Source: Suillus spraguei (lineage: Eukaryota > Basidiomycota > Agaricomycetes > Boletales > Suillaceae). From it: DNA of 64,000 bases. Both the position numbers and the translations under genes were made by a program. This document shows, in pieces, positions 22,901-34,118 of the stretch. Within the stretch, counting starts at the first letter, position 1. Every line of letters starts with the position of its first letter. The notes under the pieces are model-generated. The model had not been told where the DNA came from and did no database searches. It worked only from the letters and a program-made list of their open reading frames with translations. The stretch spans positions 62,001 to 126,000 of the forward strand of contig JABCPU010000139.1 in NCBI GenBank assembly GCA_016800925.1, given 5' to 3'.

Positions 22901-24564
22901 AGCTGAAAGGGTTTTCAGTGGGACATAGAACTTGGATAATTTCGGTACGTTGGTATCTCGTCCTGGGATCTCTTCTTCTGCTTTTCTTTTTCCATACTTT
23001 TGTTCTTCTATTGGTCGTTGCTCAATAGGTTCTTGTCCGGCCCGATGTTCAGGCTCGGATTCATTCTTGCATTTTTCTGCATGGGGAATCGGTGATACTG
23101 GTCGTGGCAGTTGTACACAGGGAATGGGGTCGTGATGTGCGGTGTTTGTGCTTCAGGTTCTGGATCGTTAGGAATAGAAGGACTACGATGGGTTTCGGAA
23201 GTCAGGAGTTTTGCCATTTCTTCAAATGACAAGTGAAAACTGGGGGTAATCCATTCTTCTTCCGATCCACGTCCATATCAATTTCAATTTCATCTGATTT
23301 TGTGTTCGAGGGAGGGTTAATGTTTCAGCAGCCCAATCTATACTTGGATTCATTGCTCGTAACCACGGAATTCCCAGAAGGATTTGATCTCTTCTTCCTA
23401 GTTTGGTGATATTGAATTTTCCATACATGGTTCGTTCATCATTTTTGACCACTAGGAGCAATAGTGCGTGATTGGTCCCCTTTGATAAGGGTTCCATCTG
23501 CCGTAGTAACTCGAAATGGTGTTTTGAGTTTTCGTCATGTGATTTGATGGAGTTTCACAAACTCTTCGGAAATAAATGTTCCGGCCGCTCCTGAATCATA
23601 ACGGCGGTGTGTCGACGGATTTTAGCGAGTATGCGAGTGGAGGGTGATAGGGACACGAAGTTCTTTTCTTTCACCTACAGCGCGTACAAGTCTTAGTAAT
23701 ACATTGGGAGAAACATACGTCGAATCTTTGTTTCTCCAATTAAAAATCCTCAACAATCTGCCTCACTGTTTCTTCGTCTTCTTCTTCTTTGACTTCGGTT
23801 TGTGGAGTGGGGTCTTCTTCTTTCTGTCAGGACAATTATGGAATTGTGTCCTGTCTTCTTGCATCCAAAGCATTGTCCCTTCTTCATGCATTCGGATTTC
23901 TCCTGTCGGAGATTCGATCTACGACCATTGTGTTGGAGTCACGATTAGGGATGTACATGCATTTCCATAGTTCTTCTTTCTTCTGTTGTGGAGCATGACG
24001 TGTCCTCATGGCTTGGAGACGATGATGGGAGTTGTCAATGGAAACGCATTGCAGCACAACATCTCGAAATACTTCTGAGACATCTCCTAGTGCGAAAAGC
24101 TTTGTAAGGATGCCCCAATTCAGGCCGTCTTGGAAGAATTGGATCTTCATTGCATTTGGTGATATGAGCCTTGGCTGCAAGTGCCTCAAAATCAGCGATA
24201 TACGTGTGGAGATCTCCGCTTCCTTGTTTGAGGTCCCTGAGTTTCGTGAGTGCGGTTCCCTTGGTATCCACTGGGTCGAAGGCTTCTTTGAAGCTTTCAT
24301 AAAATCCACCATTGTCCCATAACCAACTTTTTGTCCGAGGTGTCGGTTGATTGGCATGGTCAAGGAATTGCTCTTTCCAGGATTTGGCATTCCTTTCTGT
24401 CATGAAGGATGTTATGAAAATGATCTTCTGTTTGTCGGTAGTATAAAGCTTTTCGTTGATGTCGAAGTGTAGATTGCATGACTGGATAAATTCGCGAGAT
24501 TTATCGCGATCTCCATCAAAACCGTTGGCTGACCGATTTTGTATTCAAATTCTTTGGTCGCCAT
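22901..24564 (-). pseudogene. Gag and protease of Gypsy-1, frameshifted
   Basis: Gag starts at the ATG at 24564 (MATKEFEYKIG), matching the Gypsy-3 Gag start, and continues in pieces: 24403-24150 (NAKSWKEQFLDHANQ, LRDLKQGSGDLHTYIADFEAL) and 24160-23884 (KIQFFQDGLNWGILTKLFA, IDNSHHRLQAMRT). A zinc knuckle remnant (CFGCKKTGH) is encoded near 23840, but its last cysteine is lost to a frameshift. The protease active site DSGAAGTF is encoded at about 23605-23580, one base out of frame with the sequence before it. Its C-terminal part ILLGIPWLRAMNP is at about 23380. At least three frameshifts make this non-functional. Confidence 0.8.
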
Positions 24565-24670
24565 ATTTGGTGATTCGTCTGGTGAGTTATACTTTCTCGG
24601 TGCCTACACGCGCTGTCTTGCTGTCCGTTAGGGCTTGTCTTCTGTCAGAGGGCTTCTCTTGACAATCGGT

Positions 24671-24690
24671 TTAGCGTACGCGTACGCTAA
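24671..24690. promoter_or_regulatory. Perfect 20-bp palindrome in the Gypsy-1 RNA leader
   Basis: TTAGCGTACGCGTACGCTAA is its own reverse complement. It lies about 70 bp into the leader after the LTR and about 110 bp before the gag start. Gypsy-3 has the equivalent site at 52307-52326 with one change. A self-complementary loop in a retroelement leader is a candidate RNA dimerisation site; this is inference. Confidence 0.7.
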
Positions 24691-24750
24691 TCTGCTTATC
24701 TAAGCAATCAGGGTTCAGGGTCGAAGACTGGATAGTCGACGATCAAAAGG

Positions 24751-24761
24751 ACTTTAATCTT
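24751..24761 (-). promoter_or_regulatory. Self-priming primer-binding site of Gypsy-1
   Basis: On the minus strand AAGATTAAAGT follows the 5' LTR almost directly and is the exact complement of ACTTTAATCTT inside the LTR (25032-25022), which begins about 34 bp after the TATA box. No TGG-type tRNA primer-binding site is present. This is the arrangement known for the Tf1/sushi group, where the RNA 5' end primes reverse transcription. Confidence 0.7.
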
Positions 24762-24762
24762 T

Positions 24763-25229
24763 TGTTACGAACTGGGATGGCATCACCAGCGACAGTGAAA
24801 AGACACAGCCGGTCTGCTGGGAAGTTCTACAATGTCCAGAAGAGGACAAGGTGAAAGTACAAGGAACGCGTTCCGAGTACGATCAAGGGTTCAGCCTCAA
24901 AGACAGTCTAAGAGGTTCTGTGAGAATAGAGACTAAGGCTAAGGAGTGCTTAGACTTAGAGACAATTCAAGACGACTTAGGTTGGAGACCTAAGCGAAGG
25001 AGATTCCAGGTAAAACCCAGTAAGATTAAAGTAAAGAATCTACTACAAGTACACTGTGCTTATATAGGTCAATATGTGCACACAGACCAGGTAACCGTGA
25101 GAATGTAACTGCATATCCTAATAAGGAAGGCATGTGTTGTACAGATGCGTTGAGCATATGAGTCAAGTCATGTGATATACAAGTAAGAAGATAAAGGGAG
25201 AATGAATGGGGGCACGTACAACTGTAACA
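24763..25229 (-). repeat. 5' LTR of Gypsy-1 (family C), 467 bp
   Basis: TGTTACGAACTGGG...ACTGTAACA read on plus; same termini as 18362-18834. The 5 bp after it on plus are CCACC, and the sequence beyond belongs to LTR-B. Confidence 0.9.
25059..25066 (-). promoter_or_regulatory. TATA box of the Gypsy-1 5' LTR
   Basis: TATATAAG on the minus strand. About 34 bp downstream is ACTTTAATCTTAC, the presumed RNA start that pairs with the primer site. The copy in the 3' LTR is near 18665. Confidence 0.6.
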
Positions 25230-26416
25230 CCACCCATCCGATCCATGTTCATATCTGATCCATGCTCATATCCGAAAACTATTCCTGCGCACCTGCGCAT
25301 TACGCCTTTTAGGTTAATACCTGTGTCGGGCTTTCGGTTATCTCTGCACCTCTGGCTTCGGTTATCTTGACTTCCGTCTTGATAAGATATTTCGTACAAA
25401 GTCTTATTTCCGAGTTCATAGCCTTGTGTTCCGCAATGCCTCAAACATAGCCTCGGACTATCCTTACTTGCCTTCCAGCATGCTACCTACAGTATATAAA
25501 CTTGTAGTACAACTCCTGCAGACCTCAATCTGATTATTGCTTTCCTACTTCTGTATATTCATTTGACTTCTGTATCTTGTTACCATGTCTATATAAATCC
25601 ATTTCCATTCTCGCACTTGGGCTCTGGCCCTTGTAAGCTTCCAACTCAGACCTATGGGATCATTCCCTAGGCTGGAGCCTTGATCCTTTGTCCTATATCC
25701 TTTTCGGACTTCGTCTGTGTCCTGTCTCTCATCTGATTCACCTCCGACTCTACCTGTGTAGTCTTATCCTGTCTGTGTCTATTCCGGACCTTGTCCGGAG
25801 TAGTCTATACTTCTACACCATATCCGGACCTACTCCTCTCTAGTAGTCAACACCTCCCCTAAGATCCATAGAGCTACGCTCGTCCGATGATCCGATGGAT
25901 GATCCGATGATCTGATGATCTGATGATCTGATGATCTGATGATCCGCCCCTCTGCTCTTCCGCTCCTCCGAGTTCCGGACCTTCGGACTCTGGTCCTCCG
26001 GATCTATCCTATCCTGTCCTCCGACATCTATGGATCATCTTTCCCTCTAGAGCTTTGCTTCTATCCTGCCCTGGACTTTGTCCAGGAGTCCATCCTTCAT
26101 CCATTCTACTTGGAACTTGTTCCAGTAGTCTTACCATTACTCCCTACCATCCGGAAATACTTCCGGCGCATTCCCACGCTCATCCAGAAGTCCTTTGGAG
26201 CTCTATCGAGCTATCCTGTCCTACAGAGTTCATCTGGACTCCGTCCAGACTTCACTATAACTCCCCTTGGACTTCATCTGAAATTAAGGGCACATACTCA
26301 GGTAAGGGGCACAGTGTACAAGCTGAGGCCAAGCCCCTTCGACTTTCTGTCCCTCTGGTACAACCCCATGTAAGACCAGGACTTCTTAGTAGCCCCAGTT
26401 TTGCATGGTTGTAACA
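25230..26416 (-). mobile_element. LTR-B fragment, minus orientation
   Basis: Reverse complement of most of the LTR at 56173-57624, ending GCATGGTTGTAACA at 26416. Its other end is cut at 25230 by Gypsy-1. The next 5 bp at 26417 are GCTGT. It contains an 8-bp microsatellite of TCTGATGA units at about 25875-25945 where the 56-kb copy has GAGCGGAG units. A TATA-like box is near 25492. Confidence 0.85.
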
Positions 26417-26934
26417 GCTGTCTAGACTACCCCTTGTTTGGTGATGTGCATAGATGGTGAGCTGCAGAATTTCTTGGCAACAGCTACCTCTGCCAAGATC
26501 ATTGGCTTGCCATCCAGAATGCAAGTTGCACTAGGTCTTGGATTGCTGCTCAGGGAGTGTAAGCAAGTCATCAAGTATGAGGAAGATGAGGTCACCTTGG
26601 AGACTCCCACTTATGTTGGAGCCTCAATCTTGGATATCAAGATGCTTGACCTGGTCATAGAGGCGGTTGAGAAGGTTAGAGGTGGCTTATGCATCTACTG
26701 AAGTCAAAGGACGTTCAGCAGGAACCTGCTATCCTTGATAAGGCTGCTCATAAAGATGGACTTGAAACTAAAGACAGTGCTGATGAGGAGGAAGCAGTGG
26801 TAGAGGTGAAAGGGAAGAAAGCAATGAAGTCTGGTGGTTCTGGAAAGCCATCCAAGAAGGCCAAGGGTGATGTCCGCCGCTCCTCTAGAACTAGGCAGCC
26901 CACTACATCAGGAAATTCACACATTCCTTGACGT
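26417..26934 (+). pseudogene. Unrecognised host gene remnant, interrupted by LTR-B and a MITE
   Basis: An open frame from 26438 (VMCIDGELQNFLATATSAKI... to 26701), then a shift to a second frame (SKDVQQEPAILDK...GKKAMKSGG...RRSSRTRQPTT), possibly through a very short intron at about 26671-26699 (GTTAGA...GAAG, 29 nt, unusually short) or a frameshift. The second part is rich in Lys, Glu and Arg, like a nuclear protein tail. The 5' end is replaced by LTR-B and the 3' end by the MITE at 26906, whose sequence supplies the last few codons. I do not recognise the family. Confidence 0.4.
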
Positions 26935-27178
26935 GCTTAATCAGCTTAACTCACTTATCTCAAAACTTGTTTGCTCTCTCTCACATCATTCACCTGGCAT
27001 ATCTTATATTTTTTGAGTGCGAAATACAATAAAACATGTATATTAATATATCTCAACTTTTTTTTTCTGAATTCATTCACGTTGAAATTTTGGACAAGTA
27101 GATTCAATTTCACCAAGGCAGTTAAGTGTAAATAAGTCCGCATAAGGGCACGTTAAGGAATGTGCGAATTTCCTGATG
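26906..27178. mobile_element. MITE, 273 bp, flanked by TA
   Basis: The terminal inverted repeats start CATCAGGAAATTC and match over about 30 bp with three or so mismatches (left 26906-26936, right 27148-27178). TA flanks both sides (26904-26905 and 27179-27180), the duplication typical of Tc1/mariner-type elements. There is no coding capacity, and the AT-rich interior is normal for a MITE. Confidence 0.85.
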
Positions 27179-27309
27179 TAAGAAAGCCATGAAGCTTTAG
27201 CACTTTGTCACATTGCTCATAGTATATTGCTCACATCTATTTCTTGTTGCTTATATCAATGTACATCAAATATTATGATGTTTTTCTCCGTCTGACTCAA
27301 GATACTGGC

Positions 27310-27570
27310 CAGTTAGTTGAGATCTGGCCAGCACTGGTTCTACAGATCAGCTACCTCCCATTTGAGATCTGGCCAGCACATGCTCTACAGCTCTGGCTGG
27401 TCAGCTTCTACCAGCCAGCTTCCTCCCATGTGAGATCTGGCCAGCACAGGCTCTACATCTCTGGCTGGTGAGCTTCTGCAATGCCTCTGGCTTGTCATAT
27501 TCTATTGGCCAGCTACCTCTCATTTGAGATCTGGCCAGCACTGGCCCTACATGTCTGGCACATCTGGTAC
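27310..27570. repeat. Dispersed minisatellite with GAGATCTGGCCAGCAC core
   Basis: The core GAGATCTGGCCAGCAC occurs at 27319, 27364, 27432 and 27526, separated by related CTCTACA.CTCTGGCTGG segments with spacings of about 45, 68 and 94 bp. No gene is recognised in 27181-27898. The CCAGCAC/CTGGCCAG motif continues weakly to about 27690. Confidence 0.65.
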
Positions 27571-27898
27571 TCTAGTGTACTGGGATAAGCCTCTATGTGC
27601 TGGCCAGTACCACATCTACATAAATTTAGTACAGCTGGCCAGCCCCTGGCTGCACATGTTCTATGGCCTTTTGGCCTGTCCGGGGTACAGGTTCTACGTG
27701 GGGTTGTGACTGAACTATGTGGCCAATTTCTGATCACACCATTGAGCTTGACAATGCAGTGCTTCTCTGACTTGTCTTATTTTAATTCGCATTTTGTGTC
27801 ACATTCTATCGTTAACCTCTATCGATAGAAGATCAGTGTAATGTCTCCTTCCCTCATCACATCTCTCGCTCTCTGACCTGACTGGCAACCTTCTAGCA

Positions 27899-30800
27899 AT
27901 GGCCAAAGGACCTTGGGAAAAGCTGTCCAACGTTGCTGTGCCGGGTGCTAAATATGACTCCCCTGAACGCGTGCCCCATCCAAAATGTTTGAAAGGGACT
28001 CGGATAGACCTTCTTAAATTCATCCATGGACTGTTGGACAAGCCGGAGCGGCCAGAGCGGTCGGAGGAACCAGAGAACTCAGAGAAGCCGGAGGAGCTAG
28101 AGGCGCTAGAGAACCCAGAGAGGCCGGTGGAACGTAAGGAGCCTGGGAGTCAGATTATTTGGCTGCATGGCACGGCAGGCGTCGGAAAGTCTGCTGTGGC
28201 ATTCACTGTAGCTGAGACGATGAAAGGTCTGAAAATGACAAAGGAGACGACAGTTGAAACAAGGCTTGCGGGGACGTTCTTTTTCTCGCGTGAGCAGAGC
28301 ACACGAAACGCACCACGACTGGTCATTTCTTTGCGACTCTTGCTTACCAGCTTGCCACCAATTTTCCCAGCGTCAAGAATGACATGGACAGATTTATACG
28401 TGAGAAGCCTGAAGTTCTGAACCCCGATAGTTCTTTCCACGACCAGATGGAGGTGTTATTCTGCAGACCTCTCCGGCACCTGAGATCTAGGCTGTGCGAG
28501 CCTGGGTGGCCGCATCCGGTGTTTGTTATCGATGCCCTCGATGAATGCAAATCTGAAACCGTCGCCGATCTCATCTCCCTCCTTAGCGAAGCTCTTCGTG
28601 ATCCTGAGCTTCCCGTGATCCACATTTTACTCACGAGTCGCCCGGAAGAGCGTATCCGCAAAGCCATCCAAAAAGAATAGATGCGCGCACTGGTGTGCGG
28701 GATACCGGTGAACACTTCTGGAGCAGGCGTTGCTGGCACGATTTTGTTAGACGGCGAAGACGTTGACAATGACATCTGTATCTTGTTGCAGCATTTCTTC
28801 ACAGAGTTGCAAAGTAGCCATCCTGATTTCCCGCAGCCCAGTGCGGATAAGCTTACGCGGCTGGCGAACCGAGCTGGGAGACGCTTCATTGTGGCTTCTA
28901 CAATGATGAAGTTTGTCGATGACGGATACAATGACCCCCGGGATCGCCTTGAGCTGACCAATGAATTGCTTCCTGGAACGGAAGTGTACGACTTATACAA
29001 CCGTGTTCCTGCCACCTGTTCGGACCCCAGCCGGGCATATGAGCACTTGTCCATTGTTGCTGCGCTTGCAGATCCTCTGCCGATGTCACAGATTTCGAAA
29101 CTCCTTGGCCCTGGTCAAGGCAAAGATGTCGTGACCACACTTGTACAGCTACGGTCTTTCATAGACATTCCCGCCGACGGCGACCAGCCCGTGAATATCT
29201 ACCACTCGTCGATTCTCGAATATGCTTCAGACTCCTCAAACTGCAGCCTCATTGGATCACAAGCCATCTCAGCACCAGATTCCCTACTCGCTTATTCGTC
29301 TTTCCGCTTGATGATGCAAGAAATTCCAGGACGCACTGCTCTCATGGATGCGCTCTTAGAATTGAAGTCGCAGAATGAGGCTATGGAACCCCACGACCCC
29401 AAGAGCTTGCAACAATCATTAGCCTTCGTCGTCGAACCGCCAGAGCCACTACGTGTTCTTATGGGTCTGTTATGGCTTCGGGGAGGTCGCAGGCTGGGTT
29501 TACGGCCCTGGCTAGAGACTTTGGACGGACGTGGATGGCTGCAAACCTAAGATGGGAAAGACTATCTGCAGACTCAGAAAGGAGAAGACTGGTTGCAGAC
29601 CCGGGGCGGGGGACATTGGCTACAGACCCACGCGGGGGACACTTGGTTGCGGACAGAGAGGGGGCGAGAGTGGCTGCAAAGTGGGCCAGGGTGGTTGTGG
29701 ACTCAGAAGAGACGGCTACAGGTTGCCGGAGACGCTGGCGAGCAAATGCCATTGGTGACTTGGAACGGGCAAGACTCGCTAGAGACAATCAGCGGGCAGG
29801 GTTGGCTGGAGACACCGGGCGGGAGAGAATGGTTGCTGACCCAGAGCGGGAGAGAGTGGCTGGAGACACAGACCGGGGAAGAGTGGTTGCAGAGCCGACG
29901 CGGGGAAGAGTGGCTGGACGAGGAGAGCGGACGAAAGTGGCTGGACGCGGAGAGCGGGCGAAAGTGGCTGGACACCGAAAGGGGGCGAAAGTGGCTGGAC
30001 GTGGAGAGCGGGCGAAAGTGGCTGGACACCTGGAGGGGGCAAATGTGGCTGGACGCGAAGAGCGGTCGAAAGTGGCTGGAGACACAGTGTGGGAAGGAAT
30101 GGCTGCGATCACAGGGTGGGAGAGAGTGGCAGGGCAACATCCAGTTTCCGATTGAGCATGCATGGCTATGCACCTTTTATGGGCGAGAGTGGTTACTGAC
30201 CCAAAATACACAAGATTGGCTCCTAACCCTTGGAGGGCGAGAATGGTTGCAGACTTCAGGCGGACGAGAGTGGCTGCAGACCCTAGGTGGGCTGCAGACG
30301 GAACATGGCCAAAAATGGCTACAGACACAGAGTGGGCAAGAGTGGCTGCCGACCCTCAGTGGACGAGAGTGGCTACAGGCGGTGGGCGGACGAGAGTGGC
30401 TACAGACCCAGAGCGGACGAGGGTGGCTTGAGACATCCCATGGACAAGCATGGCAGTTGACCCTGCAGCATCTGTCTGGGTGGCGATGGAAGACTTCGCG
30501 AACACGTTGGAAACAATCAGCAAGTGCACAGATGTCCCACTATTGCATTTACCATCAGCTTTTCAAGCAATCCAGGAGTTCAAGAGCTTACCAGGATCAT
30601 TCTACATCTGCATCTCTGCAAGATTGCCCAGACATCGAGGTCATCTATGCTGTGACTGCGTTCACGATTTTCGCAAACGAAGCACGGGGGCGAAGTCAAT
30701 CAACCTCTGATGCCGTCAAGTATGCATGCAAAATTGGGCCGTCCATCTCTCACGGGCTCCTACACCATGGAATGATAAGCTTGAACATATCTCCAAGTTA

Positions 30801-31389
30801 TTCTGGAATCGGTATCTCCTCGCTTGGCTCGAACGGTAGTGGTGTTTGAAGGGTCTACAGTCTTGCCTCGTCGATTTATCGGAAGGGCGGAAAATTGCAA
30901 AAGTATGCTAACCTTCAATTATTGTTACCTTGAAACGCCTGACCCGTGCATACAAGCTTCTCAAGGAAACTGATGTACCTGGCCGTAATACTCCGGTGTC
31001 GGATGTGGGTGTCGGGAGCAAGGGGAGGAAGGGCAAAGGAAAGATGACGGCCAATGATACACCTGGTATGGTCGGCAAGCGGAAACTTGGGATGAAGTTT
31101 ATGTCTGTGACTCCTTCGGTGATCGATGATAACGATGAAGAGCGTGACATGGTAAGCTGAATTTTGGTGTTGCTTTTCACAGTTCTCTGATGAAATCGTT
31201 GACATCTAGAAACGACGAAAAGCGAAAGCAGGTGATGTATCAGCTCTAGGTGGATCCTCAAGCTCTGCAGTATATGACACCGCGCTTACGCTCATGGATG
31301 AGGATAAGCGGCTACAGCGAGGCAGGGCTCGGAACGTGATTGATGTGATCAGTGATGATGAATACCTGATGGCAAGCGATGAAGAGTAG
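27899..31389 (+). pseudogene. NLR copy B: NACHT-type STAND protein with WLxT repeats and spliced tail
   Basis: Starts MAKGPWEKLSNVAVPGAKYD. Compared with copy A it has a charged Glu/Pro insert (about residues 45-80) before Walker A GTAGVGKS; Walker B VFVIDALDECKS is at about 28520. The repeats run from 29530 to about 30450 with more variation than copy A (WLETQSGRE, WLDAESGRK). Lesions are a frameshift near 28310, a TAG at 28678-28680, a TAA at 29548-29550 where the repeats start, a shift after the repeats near 30455, a one-base loss near 30733 and a TAG near 30836. After GRKIAK an intron (30903-30956) joins in phase to an exon 30957-31151 and, after a second intron (31152-31209), to 31210-31389. 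This tail is basic, then acidic, and ends with VIDVISDDEY, a SUMO-interaction-like motif. Confidence 0.82.
29530..30450 (+). repeat. 27-bp-type coding repeats of NLR copy B
   Basis: About 33 units encoding W-L-x-T-x-x-G-R-x nonapeptides with sub-types in blocks: WLQT (start and end) and WLDxESGRK (about 29915-30090). One stretch (about 30140-30180) departs from the period. The block structure fits local duplication of short runs. Frames other than the W-L frame are open but not coding. Confidence 0.85.
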
Positions 31390-32214
31390 CTCAGCATGCT
31401 TTGTCGTGTCCTTTCCTTATTTTTGACAGCATCATTTTTTGAATTGTATACCACAAAACGTGACTCCGTTAATATCGATCGAGGATCTAGTTGATGATCT
31501 GTATTGGCATGAAACTTGGCTGTTTCAGACTCGATGGTGATACCACGGCATCACCGGACTTCGAAACCATAGTCACGGACTTAATACTACTTGCGGGGCC
31601 GCCTCGACTTTGATACGTCGTCCATCTTATGGAAGCACTAGGGAATTTTCTTTGCATAATCCTCATGCTATACACCAATACCATGCCAGAGACAGCGAAT
31701 CGTTACTCTCAGTCGAAATTGATTCAATATTCAACTCTCCACCCAGATCTAAAGGGCAGAAAGTTAACTTCCGGTTAGCCAACTCGGAAGCCTGAAGCAT
31801 GACATGGCGAGCTGATCGGATAGTTGAATAAGAAGATCAAGAAGGCCAACAACAAGATTCACAAAATGGTTTCTACTGGATGATGTAAACTTGCGGTTTG
31901 GGAGGTTCCTGCCAACAAGAGAGTGAGTGCGACACTGGGACCGAATGCCCGGCCGTTACACCTGCTATACTTTGGCATGTTCTGCAGCATTTTGGACTTC
32001 AGAAACGATTAGGGTCTGTTGTGTTAGGCTGCTAATCAGGAAGCTGACAGCGTGCAGTTGAGATGGGCTACAGTGTGGTAAGTCATACTTAGTTTGGAGT
32101 CGTTCATTGAACCCATTATCCACTCGTGCTCTCTCTCTCTCGCATGCAAGTATTGATCATGGAAATATGTACTGTACAATATATTTGATACACGCGGTCT
32201 CAACTCTGCACAAC
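31390..32214. other. Intergenic stretch, no gene recognised
   Basis: Short open frames only, none with a recognisable domain. Confidence 0.5.
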
Positions 32215-33740
32215 CTAAGTAGAATCAATATCCTTGACATTGAGAATAGGTCTCTCTTTCTTCTTTTGTGTGGGAACCTTATTCAAAACAATGCCCTTAT
32301 AGGTCATTTGAAACTCGGATTGCACATCTTGCATGAGTTCCTTGACCTCCAGAGCGCCACACTTGAGTGCGTCAATACGGTCATGGGCATGATGAGTCTG
32401 TGAGGAAGGCTCTAACTGCTTGCGCAATTTCGATCCCTTCTTGAGGAGCGCGTTGCAAACAAGACAGGATTAGCTATCGTACGTTGCTGAGTAAGTGAGG
32501 ACGGACACTTCTCTGCCTGCCCAGCTCCTCAAATTTTTCATGAGACTCCTTGTTGAGAAGTCCTCTCGTCTTCGCTTTGGCAGCACGAGTCAGAGCAATG
32601 CCTCGTTCCAGGCACACCAGAAGGTAAGGAAGGAAAAGGAAGTTGTAATAACCTGAACGCCATTCAGAGGACTGCATCTCCTTCAGGCATGGTCGCATCG
32701 ATTTCGGCATTCACTGCACGACTCGAGACGTCCAACATAATGGCGGTATGCGTTCTGTAATATTGCGAGTCACCCTTTCTTCCACTACTGACGGTCTGTT
32801 AGAGCGTTGCGAATCGGCGAGATCAGGTGCAAGCGACGTCACCGCCTCGTCTGATCTCTCCAATGCATCATGGGTTTCGGCGTCAGTGTCCGCCCTGACA
32901 TCTTCCTCACTTTCTTCTTCTCCTTCAAACTCTTGAGGTTGCGGTTTCGTTATCTCTTTCTCGTTGTGTTGTATAACCTCCAGTCGGTCCTTGGGATGTC
33001 CTGAGCGAGGTACAAAGACAAGGACCTCCACTCTCAGAGTATTTTCTGTACGATCACTGCATACGACGAAAGAAGATGGGGGATCTCGATGATCTTCTCG
33101 TATACGAGCCGTCGGACTATATAGACTCAGGTACGTTGGTTCAATGTTTTATGGAGAAGATGCACCAGATCGCTCACCCCTTTGTTGTTGTCGAAAGCCA
33201 GGAGAGCTCGTAGGTAACCGTCTGAGGGTGGCACCCGTTTGGAGTCAGAACGATGGGAAAACAGAGGTAGTTTGCGCGATCGAGGACTCCTTCAGGGCAG
33301 GTCAGTGCATGTTCGGAGCCTTTGATGATCCCTGTAGGTATATTCATGAACTGGGGGTGTCAATATAATGTAAATTAGTACTCATCCATAAATCGCTGAA
33401 AACCAATAGCGGGTCTGGCGGGATAGCGTCTCAGTATCGTCAACATTGAAGAAAAGTCCTGCGCTGTCTCTCGGTTTGAGGGCGTCCTTGCTCAAGATCT
33501 GAAGATATCTGCCACCATCTTCGCCAGCTACATGAACGATTAGCTTAGGACACGCACTCGATCGAGAGTCACAAAAGAGGAAAGTGCTTGTCCACAAGTC
33601 CACTGTATTCCATGGGTTGCACTCGACGAATCTTCTGTGGCGACTGGTGCCATCCCTTGAGATTTCGACCGCCAGAGATTCGACTGACAAGGTTTAAGTG
33701 TCAAGAGGTACAAAGAAATGCCTCGCACGGTAATTTCCAC
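32215..33740 (-). CDS. Unrecognised multi-exon gene, charged protein
   Basis: Reading the minus strand, the 5'-most piece is 33740-33382 (DLWTSTFLFCDSRSSACPK, LIVHVAGEDGGRYLQILSKD, ending WFSAIYG). An acceptor CCTACAG opens an exon at about 33334 (IIKGSEHALTCPEGVLDRANY...YELSWLSTTTKG). A GTGAGC donor near 33173 joins in phase after a TATATAG acceptor to an exon read to 32711 (PTARIREDHRDPPSSFVVC, LRVEVLVFVPRSGHPKD, then an acidic stretch EEESEEDVRADTDAET). Further exons are about 32665-32500 (YYNFLFLPYLLVCLERGIAL) and 32437-32215 (KGSKLRKQLEPSSQTHHAHD...ILNVKDIDST). The first and fourth junctions are unresolved, so it may be damaged. I do not recognise a family. Confidence 0.5.
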
Positions 33741-34010
33741 AATGAGGCTATTCTCACATTGTCACTTTGCCTGAATTTCCAAACAGGTCGAGGCGCAAAC
33801 AGTGCTCCCAAAACTATAGGCGACCTGAAGCTGTATATGTATATGAACGATAAACTTGGACCCTCGAATGATGTTAGATTGTGACAAGGACTTGACTTTA
33901 TGTACATGGAAGAGGCACTGCAACTAGGTAGTGATAAGTTGAGAAGTCTGAATGGTGACAAAAACGTTGACTCCCGGAGCGTATTAGAATGGTAGTTCGC
34001 GCAGGCAAAT

Positions 34011-34118
34011 ATGGACGATGGTCGACTTCAAAAGGAACGCATTGCAGTACTGACTTTCCAGCTGCGAGTCTGCGACCTGCGATACATTGAAGCTAAGATT
34101 CAAGATCTTGAGAGGTGA
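34011..34118 (+). CDS. Small ORF, 35 residues, coiled-coil-like
   Basis: Reads MDDGRLQKERIAVLTFQLRV and ends AKIQDLER. The heptad-like pattern of hydrophobic residues suggests a coiled coil. It could be a stand-alone peptide, the last exon of a lost gene, or chance. The surrounding 33741-34304 shows no other gene. Confidence 0.2.
   Translation: MDDGRLQKERIAVLTFQLRVCDLRYIEAKIQDLER

Larger units (their letters stand above)
18230..25229 (-). mobile_element. Gypsy-1: Gypsy/Ty3-type element, nearly full length, degraded
   Basis: Order along the minus strand: 5' LTR (25229-24763), self-priming site (24761-24751), leader with a 20-bp palindrome, gag (from 24564), protease, RT, RNase H, integrase, ORF3 (to 18868), polypurine tract (about 18847-18835, AATAAGGGGGTAA on minus) and 3' LTR (18834-18230). 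It is close to Gypsy-3 in order and protein sequence, but lacks the chromodomain that follows integrase there. The right flank reads CCACC and lies inside an LTR-B copy; the left flank is an unrelated LTR-E. The flanks do not form a target duplication, so one side was rearranged after insertion. Lesions are frameshifts in gag, protease and RT plus a TGA. RNase H and integrase are open for 482 codons. Confidence 0.9.

Noticed and set aside
29472..30330. Alternative frames through the NLR B repeats on both strands
   Set aside because: Same reason; the W-L frame is the one shared with copy A.
33076..33370. Plus-strand gene start MGDLDDLLVYEPSDYIDS with a GTACGT donor
   Set aside because: The minus strand gives longer exons that join in phase across a GTGAGC intron over the same bases; both cannot be coding, and the minus model is better supported.
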